From: Achromobacter xylosoxidans
GTDB taxonomy: Bacteria; Pseudomonadota; Gammaproteobacteria; Burkholderiales; Burkholderiaceae_B
Direction of reading: 5' to 3'
DNA length: 64,000 nt
Assembly: GCF_002192695.1 (NCBI RefSeq)
Contig: NZ_MTLG01000084.1
Span: 140,906-204,905 of the forward strand
How positions within the stretch are numbered: the stretch's first letter is position 1; each line of letters begins with the position of its first letter. The translations under genes were made by a program, and so were the position numbers. Under the pieces are notes generated by a model, which saw only the letters and a program-made list of their open reading frames with translations, had not been told where the DNA came from and ran no database searches. Shown here in pieces: positions 16,570 to 26,736 of the stretch.

Positions 16570-19161
16570 ATGCTGGATAACTACCGCCAACACGTTGCCG
16601 AACGCGCGGCTCTGGGGATCCCCCCGCTGCCCCTTACGGCCAAACAAACCGCTGAACTGATCGAACTGCTCAAGAACCCGCCCGCTGGCGAAGAGCAGAA
16701 CCTGGTCGAGCTGCTGACCCACCGCGTGCCGGCCGGCGTGGACGACGCCGCCAAGGTCAAGGCTTCGTACCTGGCCGCCGTGGCGCTGGGCAAGGAAGCT
16801 TGTGCGCTGATCAGCCGCGCCAAGGCGACTGAACTGCTCGGCACCATGCTGGGCGGCTACAACATTGGCCCGCTGGTCGACCTGCTGGACGACGCTGAAA
16901 TCGGCACCATCGCCGCCGATGCGCTGAAGAAGACCCTGTTGATGTTCGACGCCTTCCACGACGTGAAGGAAAAGGCGGACAAGGGCAACGCCAACGCCAA
17001 GTCTGTGATGCAAAGCTGGGCCGACGCCGAATGGTTCACCAGCCGTCCGGAACTGCCGCAAAGCCTGACGATCACCGTCTTCAAGGTGCCCGGCGAAACC
17101 AACACCGACGACCTGTCGCCGGCTCCCGACGCCACCACCCGCCCCGACATCCCGATGCACGCCCTGGCGATGCTGAAGAACAAGCGCGACGGCGCCGCGT
17201 TCGAACCGGAAGAAGACGGCAAGCGCGGCCCGGTCAAGTTCATCGAATCCCTGAAGGAAAAGGGCCACCTGGTCGCCTACGTGGGCGACGTGGTCGGCAC
17301 GGGTTCGTCGCGCAAGTCGGCCACCAACTCGGTGCTGTGGTTCACCGGCGAAGACATCCCCTTCGTGCCGAACAAGCGTTTCGGCGGCGTGTGCCTGGGC
17401 AACAAGATCGCTCCGATCTTCTACAACACCATGGAAGACGCCGGCGCCCTGCCGATCGAACTCGACGTTTCCAAGATGGAAATGGGCGACGTGGTCGAAC
17501 TGCGCCCCTATGACGGAAAGGCTCTGAAGAACGGCGAAGTCATCGCCGAATTCGAAGTGAAGTCCGACGTGCTGTTCGACGAAGTGCGCGCCGGCGGCCG
17601 CATTCCGCTGATCATCGGCCGCGGCCTGACCGCCAAGGCGCGCGAAGCGCTGGGCCTGCCGGCCTCGACGCTGTTCCGCCTGCCCAAGGATCCGGCCGAT
17701 ACCGGTAAGGGTTACACCCTGGCCCAGAAGATGGTCGGCCGCGCCTGCGGCATGCCGGAAGGCCGCGGCATCCGCCCGGGCACCTACTGCGAACCGAAGA
17801 TGACCTCGGTCGGCAGCCAGGACACCACCGGCCCCATGACCCGCGACGAACTGAAGGACCTGGCCTGCCTGGGCTTCTCGGCCGACCTGGTGATGCAGTC
17901 GTTCTGCCACACCGCCGCCTACCCGAAGCCCGTGGACGTCAAGACGCACCACACGCTGCCGGAATTCATCAGCACCCGCGGCGGCGTCTCGCTGCGCCCG
18001 GGCGACGGCGTGATCCACTCGTGGCTCAACCGCATGCTGCTGCCCGACACCGTCGGCACCGGCGGCGACTCGCACACCCGCTTCCCCATCGGCATCTCGT
18101 TCCCGGCCGGTTCGGGCCTGGTCGCCTTTGCCGCCGCCACCGGCGTGATGCCGCTGGACATGCCGGAATCGGTGCTGGTCCGCTTCAAGGGCAAGCTGCA
18201 GCCCGGCGTGACCCTGCGCGACCTGGTCAACGCGATCCCGCTGTACGCCATCAAGCAAGGCCTGCTGACGGTCGCCAAGCAAGGCAAGAAGAACATCTTC
18301 TCCGGCCGCATCCTCGAAATCGAAGGCCTGCCCGACCTGAAGGTCGAACAAGCCTTTGAACTGTCGGACGCTTCCGCCGAACGTTCGGCCGCCGGCTGCT
18401 CGGTGTTCCTGAACAAGGAACCGATCATCGAGTACATCAACAGCAACATCGTGATGCTGAAGTGGATGATCGCCAACGGCTACGAAGACGAGCGCACGCT
18501 GGGCCGCCGCATCAAGGCCATGGAAGCCTGGCTGGCCGACCCCAAGCTGCTGGAGCCGGACGCCGACGCCGAGTACGCCGCCGTGATCGAGATCGACCTG
18601 GCCGACGTGCACGAGCCCATCGTGGCCTGCCCGAACGACCCGGACGACGTGAAGACGCTGTCGGAAGTCGCCGGCGCCAAGATCGACGAAGTGTTCATCG
18701 GCAGCTGCATGACCAACATCGGCCACTTCCGCGCAGCCTCCAAGCTGCTGGAAGGCAAGCGCGACATCCCGGTCAAGCTGTGGGTCGCCCCGCCGACCAA
18801 GATGGACGCCACGCAACTGACCGAGGAAGGCCATTACGGCGTGTTCGGCACCGCCGGCGCCCGCACGGAAATGCCGGGCTGCTCGCTGTGCATGGGCAAC
18901 CAGGCACAGGTGCGCGAAGGCGCGACCGTGATGTCGACCAGCACCCGCAACTTCCCCAACCGCCTGGGCAAGAACACCAACGTGTACCTGGGTTCGGCCG
19001 AACTGGCCGCCATCTGCTCGAAGCTGGGCCGCATCCCGACCAAGGACGAGTACATGGCCGACATGGGCGTCATCAACAAGAGCGGCGACCAGATCTACCA
19101 GTACCTGAACTTCGACAAGATCGCCGACTACAAGGACGTCGCTGACGTCATCGAAGTCTAA
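16570..19161 (+). CDS. acnB: Aconitate hydratase B
   Basis: The 863-residue bifunctional aconitate hydratase / 2-methylisocitrate dehydratase of the TCA and methylcitrate cycles. It begins with the HEAT-like N-terminal domain unique to AcnB ([20 protein letters not shown]), followed by the swivel domain and the catalytic domains. The three 4Fe-4S ligands are present: Cys713 in [10 protein letters not shown], and Cys771 and Cys774 in [10 protein letters not shown]. The ATG at 16570 agrees with the family N-terminus; an upstream in-frame start would add 25 unrelated residues. Monocistronic, with a strong terminator. Confidence 0.97.
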   Translation: MLDNYRQHVAERAALGIPPLPLTAKQTAELIELLKNPPAGEEQNLVELLTHRVPAGVDDAAKVKASYLAAVALGKEACALISRAKATELLGTMLGGYNIGPLVDLLDDAEIGTIAADALKKTLLMFDAFHDVKEKADKGNANAKSVMQSWADAEWFTSRPELPQSLTITVFKVPGETNTDDLSPAPDATTRPDIPMHALAMLKNKRDGAAFEPEEDGKRGPVKFIESLKEKGHLVAYVGDVVGTGSSRKSATNSVLWFTGEDIPFVPNKRFGGVCLGNKIAPIFYNTMEDAGALPIELDVSKMEMGDVVELRPYDGKALKNGEVIAEFEVKSDVLFDEVRAGGRIPLIIGRGLTAKAREALGLPASTLFRLPKDPADTGKGYTLAQKMVGRACGMPEGRGIRPGTYCEPKMTSVGSQDTTGPMTRDELKDLACLGFSADLVMQSFCHTAAYPKPVDVKTHHTLPEFISTRGGVSLRPGDGVIHSWLNRMLLPDTVGTGGDSHTRFPIGISFPAGSGLVAFAAATGVMPLDMPESVLVRFKGKLQPGVTLRDLVNAIPLYAIKQGLLTVAKQGKKNIFSGRILEIEGLPDLKVEQAFELSDASAERSAAGCSVFLNKEPIIEYINSNIVMLKWMIANGYEDERTLGRRIKAMEAWLADPKLLEPDADAEYAAVIEIDLADVHEPIVACPNDPDDVKTLSEVAGAKIDEVFIGSCMTNIGHFRAASKLLEGKRDIPVKLWVAPPTKMDATQLTEEGHYGVFGTAGARTEMPGCSLCMGNQAQVREGATVMSTSTRNFPNRLGKNTNVYLGSAELAAICSKLGRIPTKDEYMADMGVINKSGDQIYQYLNFDKIADYKDVADVIEV

Positions 19162-19200
19162 GCATCACGGGCAGCGCAGCCTGGCTGCATTGCCTGCAAG

Positions 19201-19232
19201 ACGGCCCCGGAGCGATCCGGGGCCGTTTTTCT
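19201..19232 (+). terminator. Rho-independent terminator after acnB
   Basis: An 11-bp stem ACGGCCCCGGA/TCCGGGGCCGT with loop GCGA and a T run (TTTTTCTTT). It starts 40 bp after the acnB stop codon. Confidence 0.9.
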
Positions 19233-19363
19233 TTGCCTGGCGCATGCGGCATGGGTCGGAGAATTTCAGGGACGGAACTTTTTCGGCGATACGTTTTCAT
19301 ACAATCGCGGTATCTTGTGACATCCGCCCCACCCCAGCCCCGATCTCCGGAGGAAGACCGCCA

Positions 19364-19963
19364 ATGACCCGGCTATTGCTGCCGCCGCTGCTACTGCTGG
19401 CGCTTGCCGGCTGCGCCACCGCGCCGCCCTCGAATCCCGAGAATATCTGCGCCATCTTTCGCGAAAAGCCGGACTGGCACGATGCCGCCCTGAAGGTACA
19501 GAAGAAATGGGGCGCGCCCGTGCCGGTGCCCATGGCCATGATGTACCAGGAGTCTTCCTTCAAGCATGACGCGGTGCCGCCGCGCTATTACTTCCTGGGC
19601 TTCATCCCCTGGGGCCGCGTCAGTTCCGCCTACGGCTACGCCCAGGTCAAGGACGAAACCTGGGACGACTACAAGAAAGATGCCGGCGGCTGGGGCTCCA
19701 GCCGCGACGACTTCGCCGACGCGCTGGACTTCATGGGCTGGTACATGAACAAGACCCAGCGCATCAACGGCGTGTCCAAGTCGGATGCCTACGGCCAGTA
19801 CCTGAACTACCACGAAGGCTGGACCGGCTACCGCAACCGCAGCTATGACCGCAAGGCCTGGCTCAAGACCGTATCGCAGAAGGTGCAGGCGCGGGCCCAG
19901 AAATTCGCCTCGCAGTACAAGGGCTGCGAGGCGGATCTGACGCGTGGCGGCTGGTTCTGGTGA
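19364..19963 (+). CDS. SLT-type lysozyme-like lipoprotein
   Basis: A 199-residue lipoprotein with signal peptide and lipobox LAGC (Cys17). The mature part has the soluble-lytic-transglycosylase layout: MAMMYQESSF with the catalytic Glu near residue 66, then SSAYGYAQV near 95, the usual GxxQ element. It probably cleaves or binds peptidoglycan at the outer membrane. The ATG at 19364 is preceded by GGAGGA. The region between the acnB terminator and this gene contains its promoter. The next gene is convergent, 13 bp away. Confidence 0.85.
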   Translation: MTRLLLPPLLLLALAGCATAPPSNPENICAIFREKPDWHDAALKVQKKWGAPVPVPMAMMYQESSFKHDAVPPRYYFLGFIPWGRVSSAYGYAQVKDETWDDYKKDAGGWGSSRDDFADALDFMGWYMNKTQRINGVSKSDAYGQYLNYHEGWTGYRNRSYDRKAWLKTVSQKVQARAQKFASQYKGCEADLTRGGWFW

Positions 19964-19976
19964 ACGCCGCCCGGCC

Positions 19977-22181
19977 TTAGAAGTCCATGCTTGCGCTGAG
20001 CAAGAAGGTGCGCGGTCCGCCCAGCACCAGGTAGCCGTTGCCCGGATAGCCGCCCACCGAGGACCAGTAGTTGCGGTTGGCGATATTGTCCACGCGGGCG
20101 CGCAGGGTCACGACGTGGCCGTCCACATCCATCATGTAGCGCAGGCCCGCATCGAAGCGGGTCCAGCCCGGCACCTTGAGCGTGTTCGCGTCGTCAGCGT
20201 AGGACGAGCCGGTATAGACCACGCGGCCGTCCACCGCCAGGCCCGGCACGCCGGGGATGTCCCATTCCACGCCCATGTTGGCCTGGAAGCGCGGCACGCC
20301 GATCACGCGGTTGCCGTCGATGGACGGGTTGCCGGTGGAGATCTGCTTGGCGTCCAGCCAGGTCAGGCCGCCCAAGAGGCGCACGCTCTTGATGGGCTCG
20401 CCGTACATCGTGAGTTCCACGCCCTGGTGGCGGTCCTTGCCGGACGTGGTCAGCTCGTTGCTGGCGTTGTACATGGCGCGCGGCTTGTCGGTCGAGAACA
20501 GCGCGAGTCCCGCGCCCAGTCCATCACCTTCATACTTCGCGCCGATTTCCTTCTGCTTGGAGACAAACGGCGGCAGGCTCTGGCCGGCGTTGGGCACCGG
20601 CTTGCCGCCGGCATTGGCCGGGGCGGTCGGTCCCGCGACCAGCGCCTCGATGTAGTTCGCATACAGCGAAACGCTGGGCGCGACCTTGACGACCAGACCC
20701 GCGGCGGGCGAATTGTGGCTGGCGTCGTAGGCGCCGTTTTCCTTGCCGGTGTTGTACGCGTAGTCGCGTTGCGACAAGCGCTGATGGCGGATGCCGGCCG
20801 TGAGCAGCACCTTGTCGTCCAGGAACGACAGCGTGTCGCCAATGGCGTAGCTGCTCAGGCGGGTACGGCCCTGCAGCGCCGGATCGTCCAGGTCGTTGCC
20901 GCGCAGCGCGGTGGCGCTGAACGGCGGCTTGTCATACGAAATCGGGTTGTAGATATTGGTGGGATAGGTGTTCTGCCAGTCCATCACATAAGCGTTCTTC
21001 TTCTTCAGGTCGAAGAACGATGCCGACACGACGAACTCGTGGCCCACCGGGCCCGTGCGCACTTTGCCGCGCAGGCCCAGTTCGCCCGTGTTCACGCTGT
21101 CTTCGCGGGTGTTGTCGAAGCGGTAGAAGGTGCCCGCGCCCGTGCTGCCGTTGGTCAGCGTGACGTTGCCCAGCGAGTTCGCTTCGTCGCTGCGGCGCAT
21201 GCCAAACGCCGCATAGGCGGTCAGCTTGTCGCTGAAATCATGTTCGCCGCGCACGGTGCCGAAGACATCGCGCTCATTCGAATACGACCACGGCTGCGCA
21301 TAGTTGGAGCTGGCGTCGGGCGCGTCCGGCACTTTGGTGACGCCGGCGCCCAGCGTCACGTTGGGACGCGCGCGCTTGAGCTTGTTTTCCTGCCAGCCGA
21401 TGTCCGCGGACAATCGCGTGTCGGCCGAACGCCAGTCCAGGCCCAGCGAGACCAGGCTGGTACGCGAGTGTTCATCGTCGATGCCGGTGTCGCCGCTGCG
21501 CTGCGCGGCGTTCAAGCGGATGCCGGTGCTGTCGCCGGGGCCGAAGCGGCGGGCGATGTCGGTGGACAACTGGAACTGTCCGCCGCTGGACACGCCGGTG
21601 GTGACGCGGGTCAACGGTTCGTTCGGCGCGCGCTTGGGCACCAGGTTGATCACCCCGCCGATGCCGCCGCCGCCAGGCGAGGCGCCCGTCAGGAAGGTCG
21701 AAGCGCCGCGCAGGACCTCCACGCGCTCGAACAGCTCGGTGGCGATGTACTGGCGCGGCAGCAGGCTGTAGAGGCCGTTATAGGCCACGTCGTCCGAACC
21801 CAGGATGAAGCCGCGGATGAAGTACGACTCCTGGAAGTTGCCGAAACCGCGCGCCACTCGCACGCCGGAATCGTTCTGCAGCACGTCGCCCACGCTGCGG
21901 GCCTGCCGGTCCTGGATCAATTCATTGGTGTAGCTGGTGATGCTGAACGGCGTGTCCATGATGTCCTGGGTGCCAAACAGGCCGATGCGGCCGCCGCGCG
22001 CAACCTGCCCGCCAGCAAAGGGTTCGGCCAAGCCGCCGGCCGAGGCATCGGCGCTGGCCTCGACCTTGATCGCGTCCATGGAAACGACGGAACCGGATTG
22101 ATCGGACGCGGATTGGGCGTGGACAACGGGGAGATAGCACGGCAGCGCGGCGGCCATGCAGGCAAGAGTTCGGATTTTCAT
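19977..22181 (-). CDS. TonB-dependent siderophore receptor
   Basis: An outer-membrane receptor of 734 residues: signal peptide (MKIRTLACMAAALPCYLPVVHAQ), plug domain (about 55-170, FSITSYTNELIQDRQARSVGDVL and VEVLRGASTFLTGASPGGGG), then a 22-strand barrel ending in the aromatic residue Phe (LLSASMDF). The N-terminal STN signalling domain of transducing receptors is absent, so it is probably a plain importer. I start at the ATG 22181 because the signal peptide fits; an in-frame alternative is at 22208. A Fur-like site about 160 bp upstream points to iron control. No siderophore biosynthesis or TonB genes are adjacent. Confidence 0.93.
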   Translation of the reverse strand: MKIRTLACMAAALPCYLPVVHAQSASDQSGSVVSMDAIKVEASADASAGGLAEPFAGGQVARGGRIGLFGTQDIMDTPFSITSYTNELIQDRQARSVGDVLQNDSGVRVARGFGNFQESYFIRGFILGSDDVAYNGLYSLLPRQYIATELFERVEVLRGASTFLTGASPGGGGIGGVINLVPKRAPNEPLTRVTTGVSSGGQFQLSTDIARRFGPGDSTGIRLNAAQRSGDTGIDDEHSRTSLVSLGLDWRSADTRLSADIGWQENKLKRARPNVTLGAGVTKVPDAPDASSNYAQPWSYSNERDVFGTVRGEHDFSDKLTAYAAFGMRRSDEANSLGNVTLTNGSTGAGTFYRFDNTREDSVNTGELGLRGKVRTGPVGHEFVVSASFFDLKKKNAYVMDWQNTYPTNIYNPISYDKPPFSATALRGNDLDDPALQGRTRLSSYAIGDTLSFLDDKVLLTAGIRHQRLSQRDYAYNTGKENGAYDASHNSPAAGLVVKVAPSVSLYANYIEALVAGPTAPANAGGKPVPNAGQSLPPFVSKQKEIGAKYEGDGLGAGLALFSTDKPRAMYNASNELTTSGKDRHQGVELTMYGEPIKSVRLLGGLTWLDAKQISTGNPSIDGNRVIGVPRFQANMGVEWDIPGVPGLAVDGRVVYTGSSYADDANTLKVPGWTRFDAGLRYMMDVDGHVVTLRARVDNIANRNYWSSVGGYPGNGYLVLGGPRTFLLSASMDF

Positions 22182-22340
22182 GTCGGGAAGTTCGCGGGCA
22201 GAAATCAAAATCCCGATGGGGTCACGCGCGCACTGGAGAACTACGAATGCGTCTGGAATGTGCCGGAAGGCCAGGGCCTTGCCGGGCCGGCTGCACCAAA
22301 GGGGGCTGGAATCACTGAGCGCCCCATTCTACGACAAACG

Positions 22341-22358
22341 GAATCATTCTCATTTATG
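22341..22358 (-). promoter_or_regulatory. Candidate Fur box of the TonB receptor gene
   Basis: On the minus strand CATAAATGAGAATGATTC resembles arrayed GATAAT-type Fur hexamers (AATGAGAATGAT is common in Fur boxes of this family). It lies about 160 bp before the receptor start in a locally AT-rich stretch, between the stop of the M81 gene and the receptor. Confidence 0.5.
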
Positions 22359-22433
22359 TTACTTTTTGTTTGAGAATGTCCGTTGCCCGGGCGCCACAGC
22401 TGCCGCCTGCGGCGCCCTGCTCTTCCAGCTGGT

Positions 22434-23942
22434 TTATTGACCGTCTGCGCGGGGATCGTAGTCGCCCGCCGCCATGGGTTCCAGCGGATGCAGCGGCCGC
22501 GCGCGCCTGCGGAATTCGAACAGCGACCAGTCGGAGCTGGTCACGCCGGGGCTGTCGCATTCAACCAGCGCCTGCGAGATCGGCACGAACACCGGGCGGC
22601 AATACATGCGCGACTTCACCAGCACGTAGCGGGCGCGGGACGGATCCAGTCCCAGGCTCTGGAACACGCCCAGGTCCCAGGGCTCGTGGGTCTGCTCGGT
22701 CAGCACCAGCTGCGCGGCGCCTATGTCCAGCACCGCGCTGCGGCCCATGCAGGCCAGTTGCCCGGTGTAGGTCGGGCCGCTGATCACGTATTCGCCGTTG
22801 CTCAACGCGCGCACGGTGCCGCGCAGCGTGACGGGCCGCGCCTGCCGGCCGATCTCGCCGATGGCGCGCTTGTTGCCCACCGGCAGCTCCACCGTGGCGC
22901 CGACGCCGGCGCGGGTCAATTCGGCCACCGCCTCGGGATCGCAGTACAGCCCCGCCTGTATGCCTTCCAGGCCTGCATCCAGCGCGGCCATCAGCACGTC
23001 CAGGGTGTCGCAAGTGCCGCCGCTCATGCAGTTGTCGCCATGGTCCAGCAGCAGCACCGGCTTACTTGCACCTTCGGCCAGGATCTTGGCGCGCGCCAGC
23101 GACTCGGCCAGCGGCTCGCTGTCATAGAAGAATCCGTCGCGCTGCTCCCAGATCAGGGCGGCGATCTCGCCCGCCACGCGCTCCGCCTCGGCGCGGTCGC
23201 CGTCGGCCACCACGACCACGCTGACACAGGGATGCGGGATGTCGGCCAGGCCGAAGCCCGCCAGCACCGACACGCCCAGCGCCCCCGCGGCCTCGGCCTG
23301 GCGCGCCGCTTCGACGGCGGCGCGCATGGCGCCTTCGGCGGTGTTGCTGCGCAGGGAATGCGACACCAACGGCAGCCGGCGCCACGCCATGACCGGCTTG
23401 CACCCGCCGTCGATGCCGGCGAACAGCAGCCTGCCGGCGTGCTCGCCGGTTTCGTACATGTCGATATGGGGATAGGTCTTGAAGCTGACGATGACGTCGG
23501 CGTTGTCCATCATCTTCTGCGTGACGTTGCCATGCAGGTCCAGCGCCACCGCGATCGGCGCGCCGGGCGCGGCCGCGCGCAGCCGTTCGAGCAGGTCGCC
23601 CTCGCCATCGTCGGTGGTCTCCACCGCCATGGCGCCATGCAGATCCAGCAGGATGACGTCGCAACCCGGCGCGGCGGCCACGATGCGGTCGCAGAGTTCC
23701 GCATAGGCCTGGCCGTCGACGCGCCCGCTGGGATAGGCGGTGGCCGAGACCGGCGTGACCAGTTCGGCGCCGCGCGCTTCGGCCAGGTCTATGAATGCCG
23801 ACATCGCCGTGCGCTTGCCCTGGTTCTCTTCGTAGGCCGCCGCATCGTAGGCGGGACCGCCGTTGCCGAAGGCCGACAAGGGCGTGGGCACCGGCGAGAA
23901 GGTGTTGGTTTCATGGTTCAGCCTTGCGATCAGCGCCTTCAT
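22434..23942 (-). CDS. M81 family metallopeptidase-like protein (MlrC-like)
   Basis: A 502-residue protein of the DUF1485/MlrC family. It begins MKALIARLNHETNTFSP, the family N-terminus, and holds the metal-binding signatures DLHGAMAVE and DLHGNVTQKM and the C-terminal-half motif DHGDNCMSGGTCDT. MlrC of Sphingomonas cleaves the linear microcystin product and this sets the annotation, but most relatives have unknown amide or peptide substrates. It overlaps the M20 hydrolase gene by 4 bp (ATGA) and is the last gene of the Liv-type transporter operon, so it probably acts on an imported amide-like compound. Confidence 0.88.
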   Translation of the reverse strand: MKALIARLNHETNTFSPVPTPLSAFGNGGPAYDAAAYEENQGKRTAMSAFIDLAEARGAELVTPVSATAYPSGRVDGQAYAELCDRIVAAAPGCDVILLDLHGAMAVETTDDGEGDLLERLRAAAPGAPIAVALDLHGNVTQKMMDNADVIVSFKTYPHIDMYETGEHAGRLLFAGIDGGCKPVMAWRRLPLVSHSLRSNTAEGAMRAAVEAARQAEAAGALGVSVLAGFGLADIPHPCVSVVVVADGDRAEAERVAGEIAALIWEQRDGFFYDSEPLAESLARAKILAEGASKPVLLLDHGDNCMSGGTCDTLDVLMAALDAGLEGIQAGLYCDPEAVAELTRAGVGATVELPVGNKRAIGEIGRQARPVTLRGTVRALSNGEYVISGPTYTGQLACMGRSAVLDIGAAQLVLTEQTHEPWDLGVFQSLGLDPSRARYVLVKSRMYCRPVFVPISQALVECDSPGVTSSDWSLFEFRRRARPLHPLEPMAAGDYDPRADGQ

Positions 23943-25222
23943 TGCGCGGTCCCATCGGCCAACTGGATACGCCCGCAGCAGCGCAACATGGCGTGCAGCA
24001 GCACATTGCAGCCCGCCTCCAGATGCTCGGGCTGCGCGTCCTCGATCTCGTTGTGGCTGATGCCATCCTTGCACGGCACGAAGATCATGGCGGTGGGCGC
24101 CACCCGCGCCATGTAGACGGCGTCATGGCCCGCGCCGCTGATCACGTCCAGCGAATCCAGGCCCAGCGTGCGCGCGCCGTCGCGGATCGCCTGCACCAGC
24201 CGAGGCTCGAAGGGCTGCGGCGGGAAGTACACCACCTCCTTGCTTTCGACCTGGAAGCGGCCCGGTTCGGCCAGTTCCTCGCAGACGCGGGCGAACGCCG
24301 CAGCCATGCTGTCCAGCGTGGCGTCATCGGCGGCGCGCAAATCCACGGTGAGCGCCACCCGGCCCGGGATCACATTGCGCGAGTTCGGGAAGCTGTCGAT
24401 GCAGCCCACGGTGCCGCGGCCATGCGGCGCGTGCTCCAGCGCGATCCGGTTGACCTCCAGCACCAGCCTGGACGCGGTCAGCAAGGCGTCGCGGCGCAGC
24501 TCCATGGGCGTGGGCCCGGCATGCGCTTCCTGGCCGGTGATGGCCACGTCGTACCAGCGCTGGCCCAGGGCGCCCTGCACCGCGCCGATGGTGATGCCGC
24601 GATCCTCCAGGATGGGGCCTTGCTCGATGTGCGCCTCGAAGTAGGCGCTGACCGAGCCCGGACGAGCGGGCTCCGGCCCCGCGTAGCCGATGGCGCGCAG
24701 CGCCTGGTCCACGCTGACGCCGTCGCGGTCCCGCGCCGCCAGCGCATGCTCCAGCGTGAAGGCGCCGGCGTACACGCCCGAGCCCATCATCACCGGCACG
24801 AAGCGCGAGCCTTCTTCGTTGGTCCACACCACCACTTCCAGCGGCGCCTCGGTGGCGATGCCGCGCTCGTGCAGAGTGCGCAGAACCTCGATCCCGGCGA
24901 GCACGCCGTAGTTGCCGTCGAATTTGCCGCCGGTGGGCTGGGTGTCGATATGGCTGCCGGTCATCACGGCGGGCAAATCATCGCGCAGGCCCGGGCGGCG
25001 CATGAAGATATTGCCGATGGCGTCCACGCGCACGCTGCAGCCCAGCTCGCGGGCCCAGGCGCAGACCAGGTCGCGGCCCTGCCGGTCCAGGTCGCTCAGC
25101 GCCAGCCGGCACACCCCGCCCTTGTCGGTGGCGCCGATGCGGGCCAGCTCCATCAACGAGTTCCAAAGACGGTTGCCGTCGACGCGGATGCCGCTGACGG
25201 CCTCCAATGTGTTCATTTCCAT
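23939..25222 (-). CDS. M20-family amidohydrolase (N-carbamoyl-amino acid hydrolase / allantoate amidohydrolase type)
   Basis: A 427-residue binuclear-metal amidase. Metal-ligand and active-site segments: TGSHIDTQPTGGKFDG near residue 85, WTNEEGSRF near 130, YFEAHIEQGP near 195 and GAGHDAVYMARV near 370. It hydrolyses N-carbamoyl or ureido groups in relatives such as HyuC and AllC; the substrate here is unknown. I prefer the ATG at 25222, 5 bases after AGGGA; an ATG two codons later and a GTG at 25252 are possible. It lies between the Liv ATPase and the M81 gene, in one operon. Confidence 0.9.
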   Translation of the reverse strand: MEMNTLEAVSGIRVDGNRLWNSLMELARIGATDKGGVCRLALSDLDRQGRDLVCAWARELGCSVRVDAIGNIFMRRPGLRDDLPAVMTGSHIDTQPTGGKFDGNYGVLAGIEVLRTLHERGIATEAPLEVVVWTNEEGSRFVPVMMGSGVYAGAFTLEHALAARDRDGVSVDQALRAIGYAGPEPARPGSVSAYFEAHIEQGPILEDRGITIGAVQGALGQRWYDVAITGQEAHAGPTPMELRRDALLTASRLVLEVNRIALEHAPHGRGTVGCIDSFPNSRNVIPGRVALTVDLRAADDATLDSMAAAFARVCEELAEPGRFQVESKEVVYFPPQPFEPRLVQAIRDGARTLGLDSLDVISGAGHDAVYMARVAPTAMIFVPCKDGISHNEIEDAQPEHLEAGCNVLLHAMLRCCGRIQLADGTAQ

Positions 25223-25261
25223 GATGTTCCCTTGCTTCACGTTGCGCGGCACAGGCGGTCC

Positions 25262-25960
25262 CTAGACGCCCACGCCCAGGTATCGGTCCTTCACGTTTTC
25301 GTCCGCGATGAAGGCCGCGTTGCTGCCTGCGTAGGCGATGGATCCCTGCTCGATGATGAAATGGCGGTCGGCCAGCTGGATGCAGACTTCCAGGTTCTGC
25401 TCCACCAGCAGGATGGTGACGCCGGCCTGCTTGATGGACTTGATCTGCGCCACGATCTCCTCGACGATCACCGGCGCCAGGCCTTCGACCGGCTCGTCCA
25501 GCATCAGCACGCGCGGATGGTTCATGAGCGCGCGCCCGATCGCCAGCATCTGCTGTTCACCGCCGGACAACTGGCCGCCGCCATTCCTGCGCCGTTCCTT
25601 CAGGCGGGGAAAGATGCGGTAGACGTCTTCCAGCTGCCAGGGCGAATCGCGGCGCATGCCCAGTTTCAGGTTTTCCTCGACCGTCAGCAGCTTGAAGATG
25701 CCGCGGTGCTCGGGCACCAGGCAGATACCCATGGACGCGATCTTGTGCGCCGGCAGTCCGGCGATGTCGCGTCCGCCGTAGCGCACCGCGCCGCCCTTGG
25801 GCGCGATCACGCCTGCGATGGTCTTGAGCGTGGTCGACTTGCCCGCGCCGTTGCGCCCGAGCAGCGTGATCACCTCGCCTTGCGGCAGCTCGAGCGATAC
25901 GCCTTGCAGGATATGGCTCTTGCCGTAATAGCTGTGTACGGCGTCGACATGCAGCATCAT
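25262..25960 (-). CDS. livF: ABC transporter ATP-binding protein, LivF type
   Basis: A 232-residue ATPase of a branched-chain amino acid-type importer. Walker A GRNGAGKST (near residue 35), signature QLSGGEQQMLAIGRAL (near 130), Walker B RVLMLDEPVEGL (near 150) and the switch His region VEQN are intact. It overlaps the LivG gene by 4 bp. It pairs with LivG to power the LivH-LivM channel. The gene context (two amidohydrolases) suggests a substrate other than leucine. Confidence 0.94.
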   Translation of the reverse strand: MMLHVDAVHSYYGKSHILQGVSLELPQGEVITLLGRNGAGKSTTLKTIAGVIAPKGGAVRYGGRDIAGLPAHKIASMGICLVPEHRGIFKLLTVEENLKLGMRRDSPWQLEDVYRIFPRLKERRRNGGGQLSGGEQQMLAIGRALMNHPRVLMLDEPVEGLAPVIVEEIVAQIKSIKQAGVTILLVEQNLEVCIQLADRHFIIEQGSIAYAGSNAAFIADENVKDRYLGVGV

Positions 25961-26736
25961 GCCCGGCCTCCCGTGATCATGTTGCCCAGGTACGCGGCGC
26001 GCACCCGCTCGTCGCTGCGGATCGCGGCAGGCGTGCCTTCGACCAGCACGCGGCCCTGCTGCATCACCGTAATGGTGTCGGAGATGTCCATCACGATGTT
26101 CATGTTGTGCTCGATCAGCACCACCGTGTGGTCGTCGCGCAGGCTGCGGATCAGCCGCTTCATCTCATCCAGGTCGTCCACCCCCATGCCGGAAGTGGGT
26201 TCGTCCAGGAAAATGGCGCGCGGCCTGGCGGCCAGCGCCATGCCCACTTCCAGGCGCCGCTGCTGGCCGTGCGACAGCGCGCCCGCCGCGACCTCGGAAA
26301 ATCGCGCCAAGCCCAGGCGTTCCAGCGCCGCGTCGACGACTTCGCGCTGAGATCGCTGACCGGTTGGAGGATGCCAGCAGTCGAATGCGCCCGCGCGATG
26401 CGCGCCCTGCGCCGCCAACCGCAGGTTTTCCCGCACCGACAGATTGGCGAACAGGCTGGTGACCTGGAAGGAACGCGCGATGCCGCGCTGCACCCGTTGA
26501 TAATCGGCCTCCTGCGTCACGTCCTGGCCGTCGAACACGATGCTGCCTTCGCTGGTGCGCAAAGTGCCTGTCAGCGTGTGGAACAGCGTGGTCTTGCCGG
26601 CGCCGTTCGGACCGATGACGGAATGCACCGTGCGCGGCTGCACCTGCAGGTCCACCCCATGCAGGGCCACGAACTTGCCGAAGCGCTTGACGATGCCCTT
26701 GGCCTGCAGCAGTGGCGCGGAATTTTGCGGACTCAT
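25957..26736 (-). CDS. livG: ABC transporter ATP-binding protein, LivG type
   Basis: A 259-residue ATPase. Walker A GPNGAGKTT near residue 40, signature ALSHGQQRRLEVGMAL near 160 (Ser-His-Gly in place of SGG, as in many LivG proteins), Walker B RAIFLDEPTSGM near 180 and the family C-terminus ending near YLG. I start at the ATG 26736, which overlaps the LivM stop by 4 bp (ATGA); the longer open frame is a shadow of livM. Confidence 0.94.
   Translation of the reverse strand: MSPQNSAPLLQAKGIVKRFGKFVALHGVDLQVQPRTVHSVIGPNGAGKTTLFHTLTGTLRTSEGSIVFDGQDVTQEADYQRVQRGIARSFQVTSLFANLSVRENLRLAAQGAHRAGAFDCWHPPTGQRSQREVVDAALERLGLARFSEVAAGALSHGQQRRLEVGMALAARPRAIFLDEPTSGMGVDDLDEMKRLIRSLRDDHTVVLIEHNMNIVMDISDTITVMQQGRVLVEGTPAAIRSDERVRAAYLGNMITGGRA

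Noticed and set aside
16468..18834. A 788-codon open frame on the minus strand opposite acnB
   Set aside because: Same reason: mirror of acnB codon bias, no recognisable protein, and it would start inside a gene.
22434..23942. Microcystin degradation cluster
   Set aside because: Only one MlrC-like gene is present; mlrA, mlrB and mlrD are absent, and most M81 proteins have other substrates.
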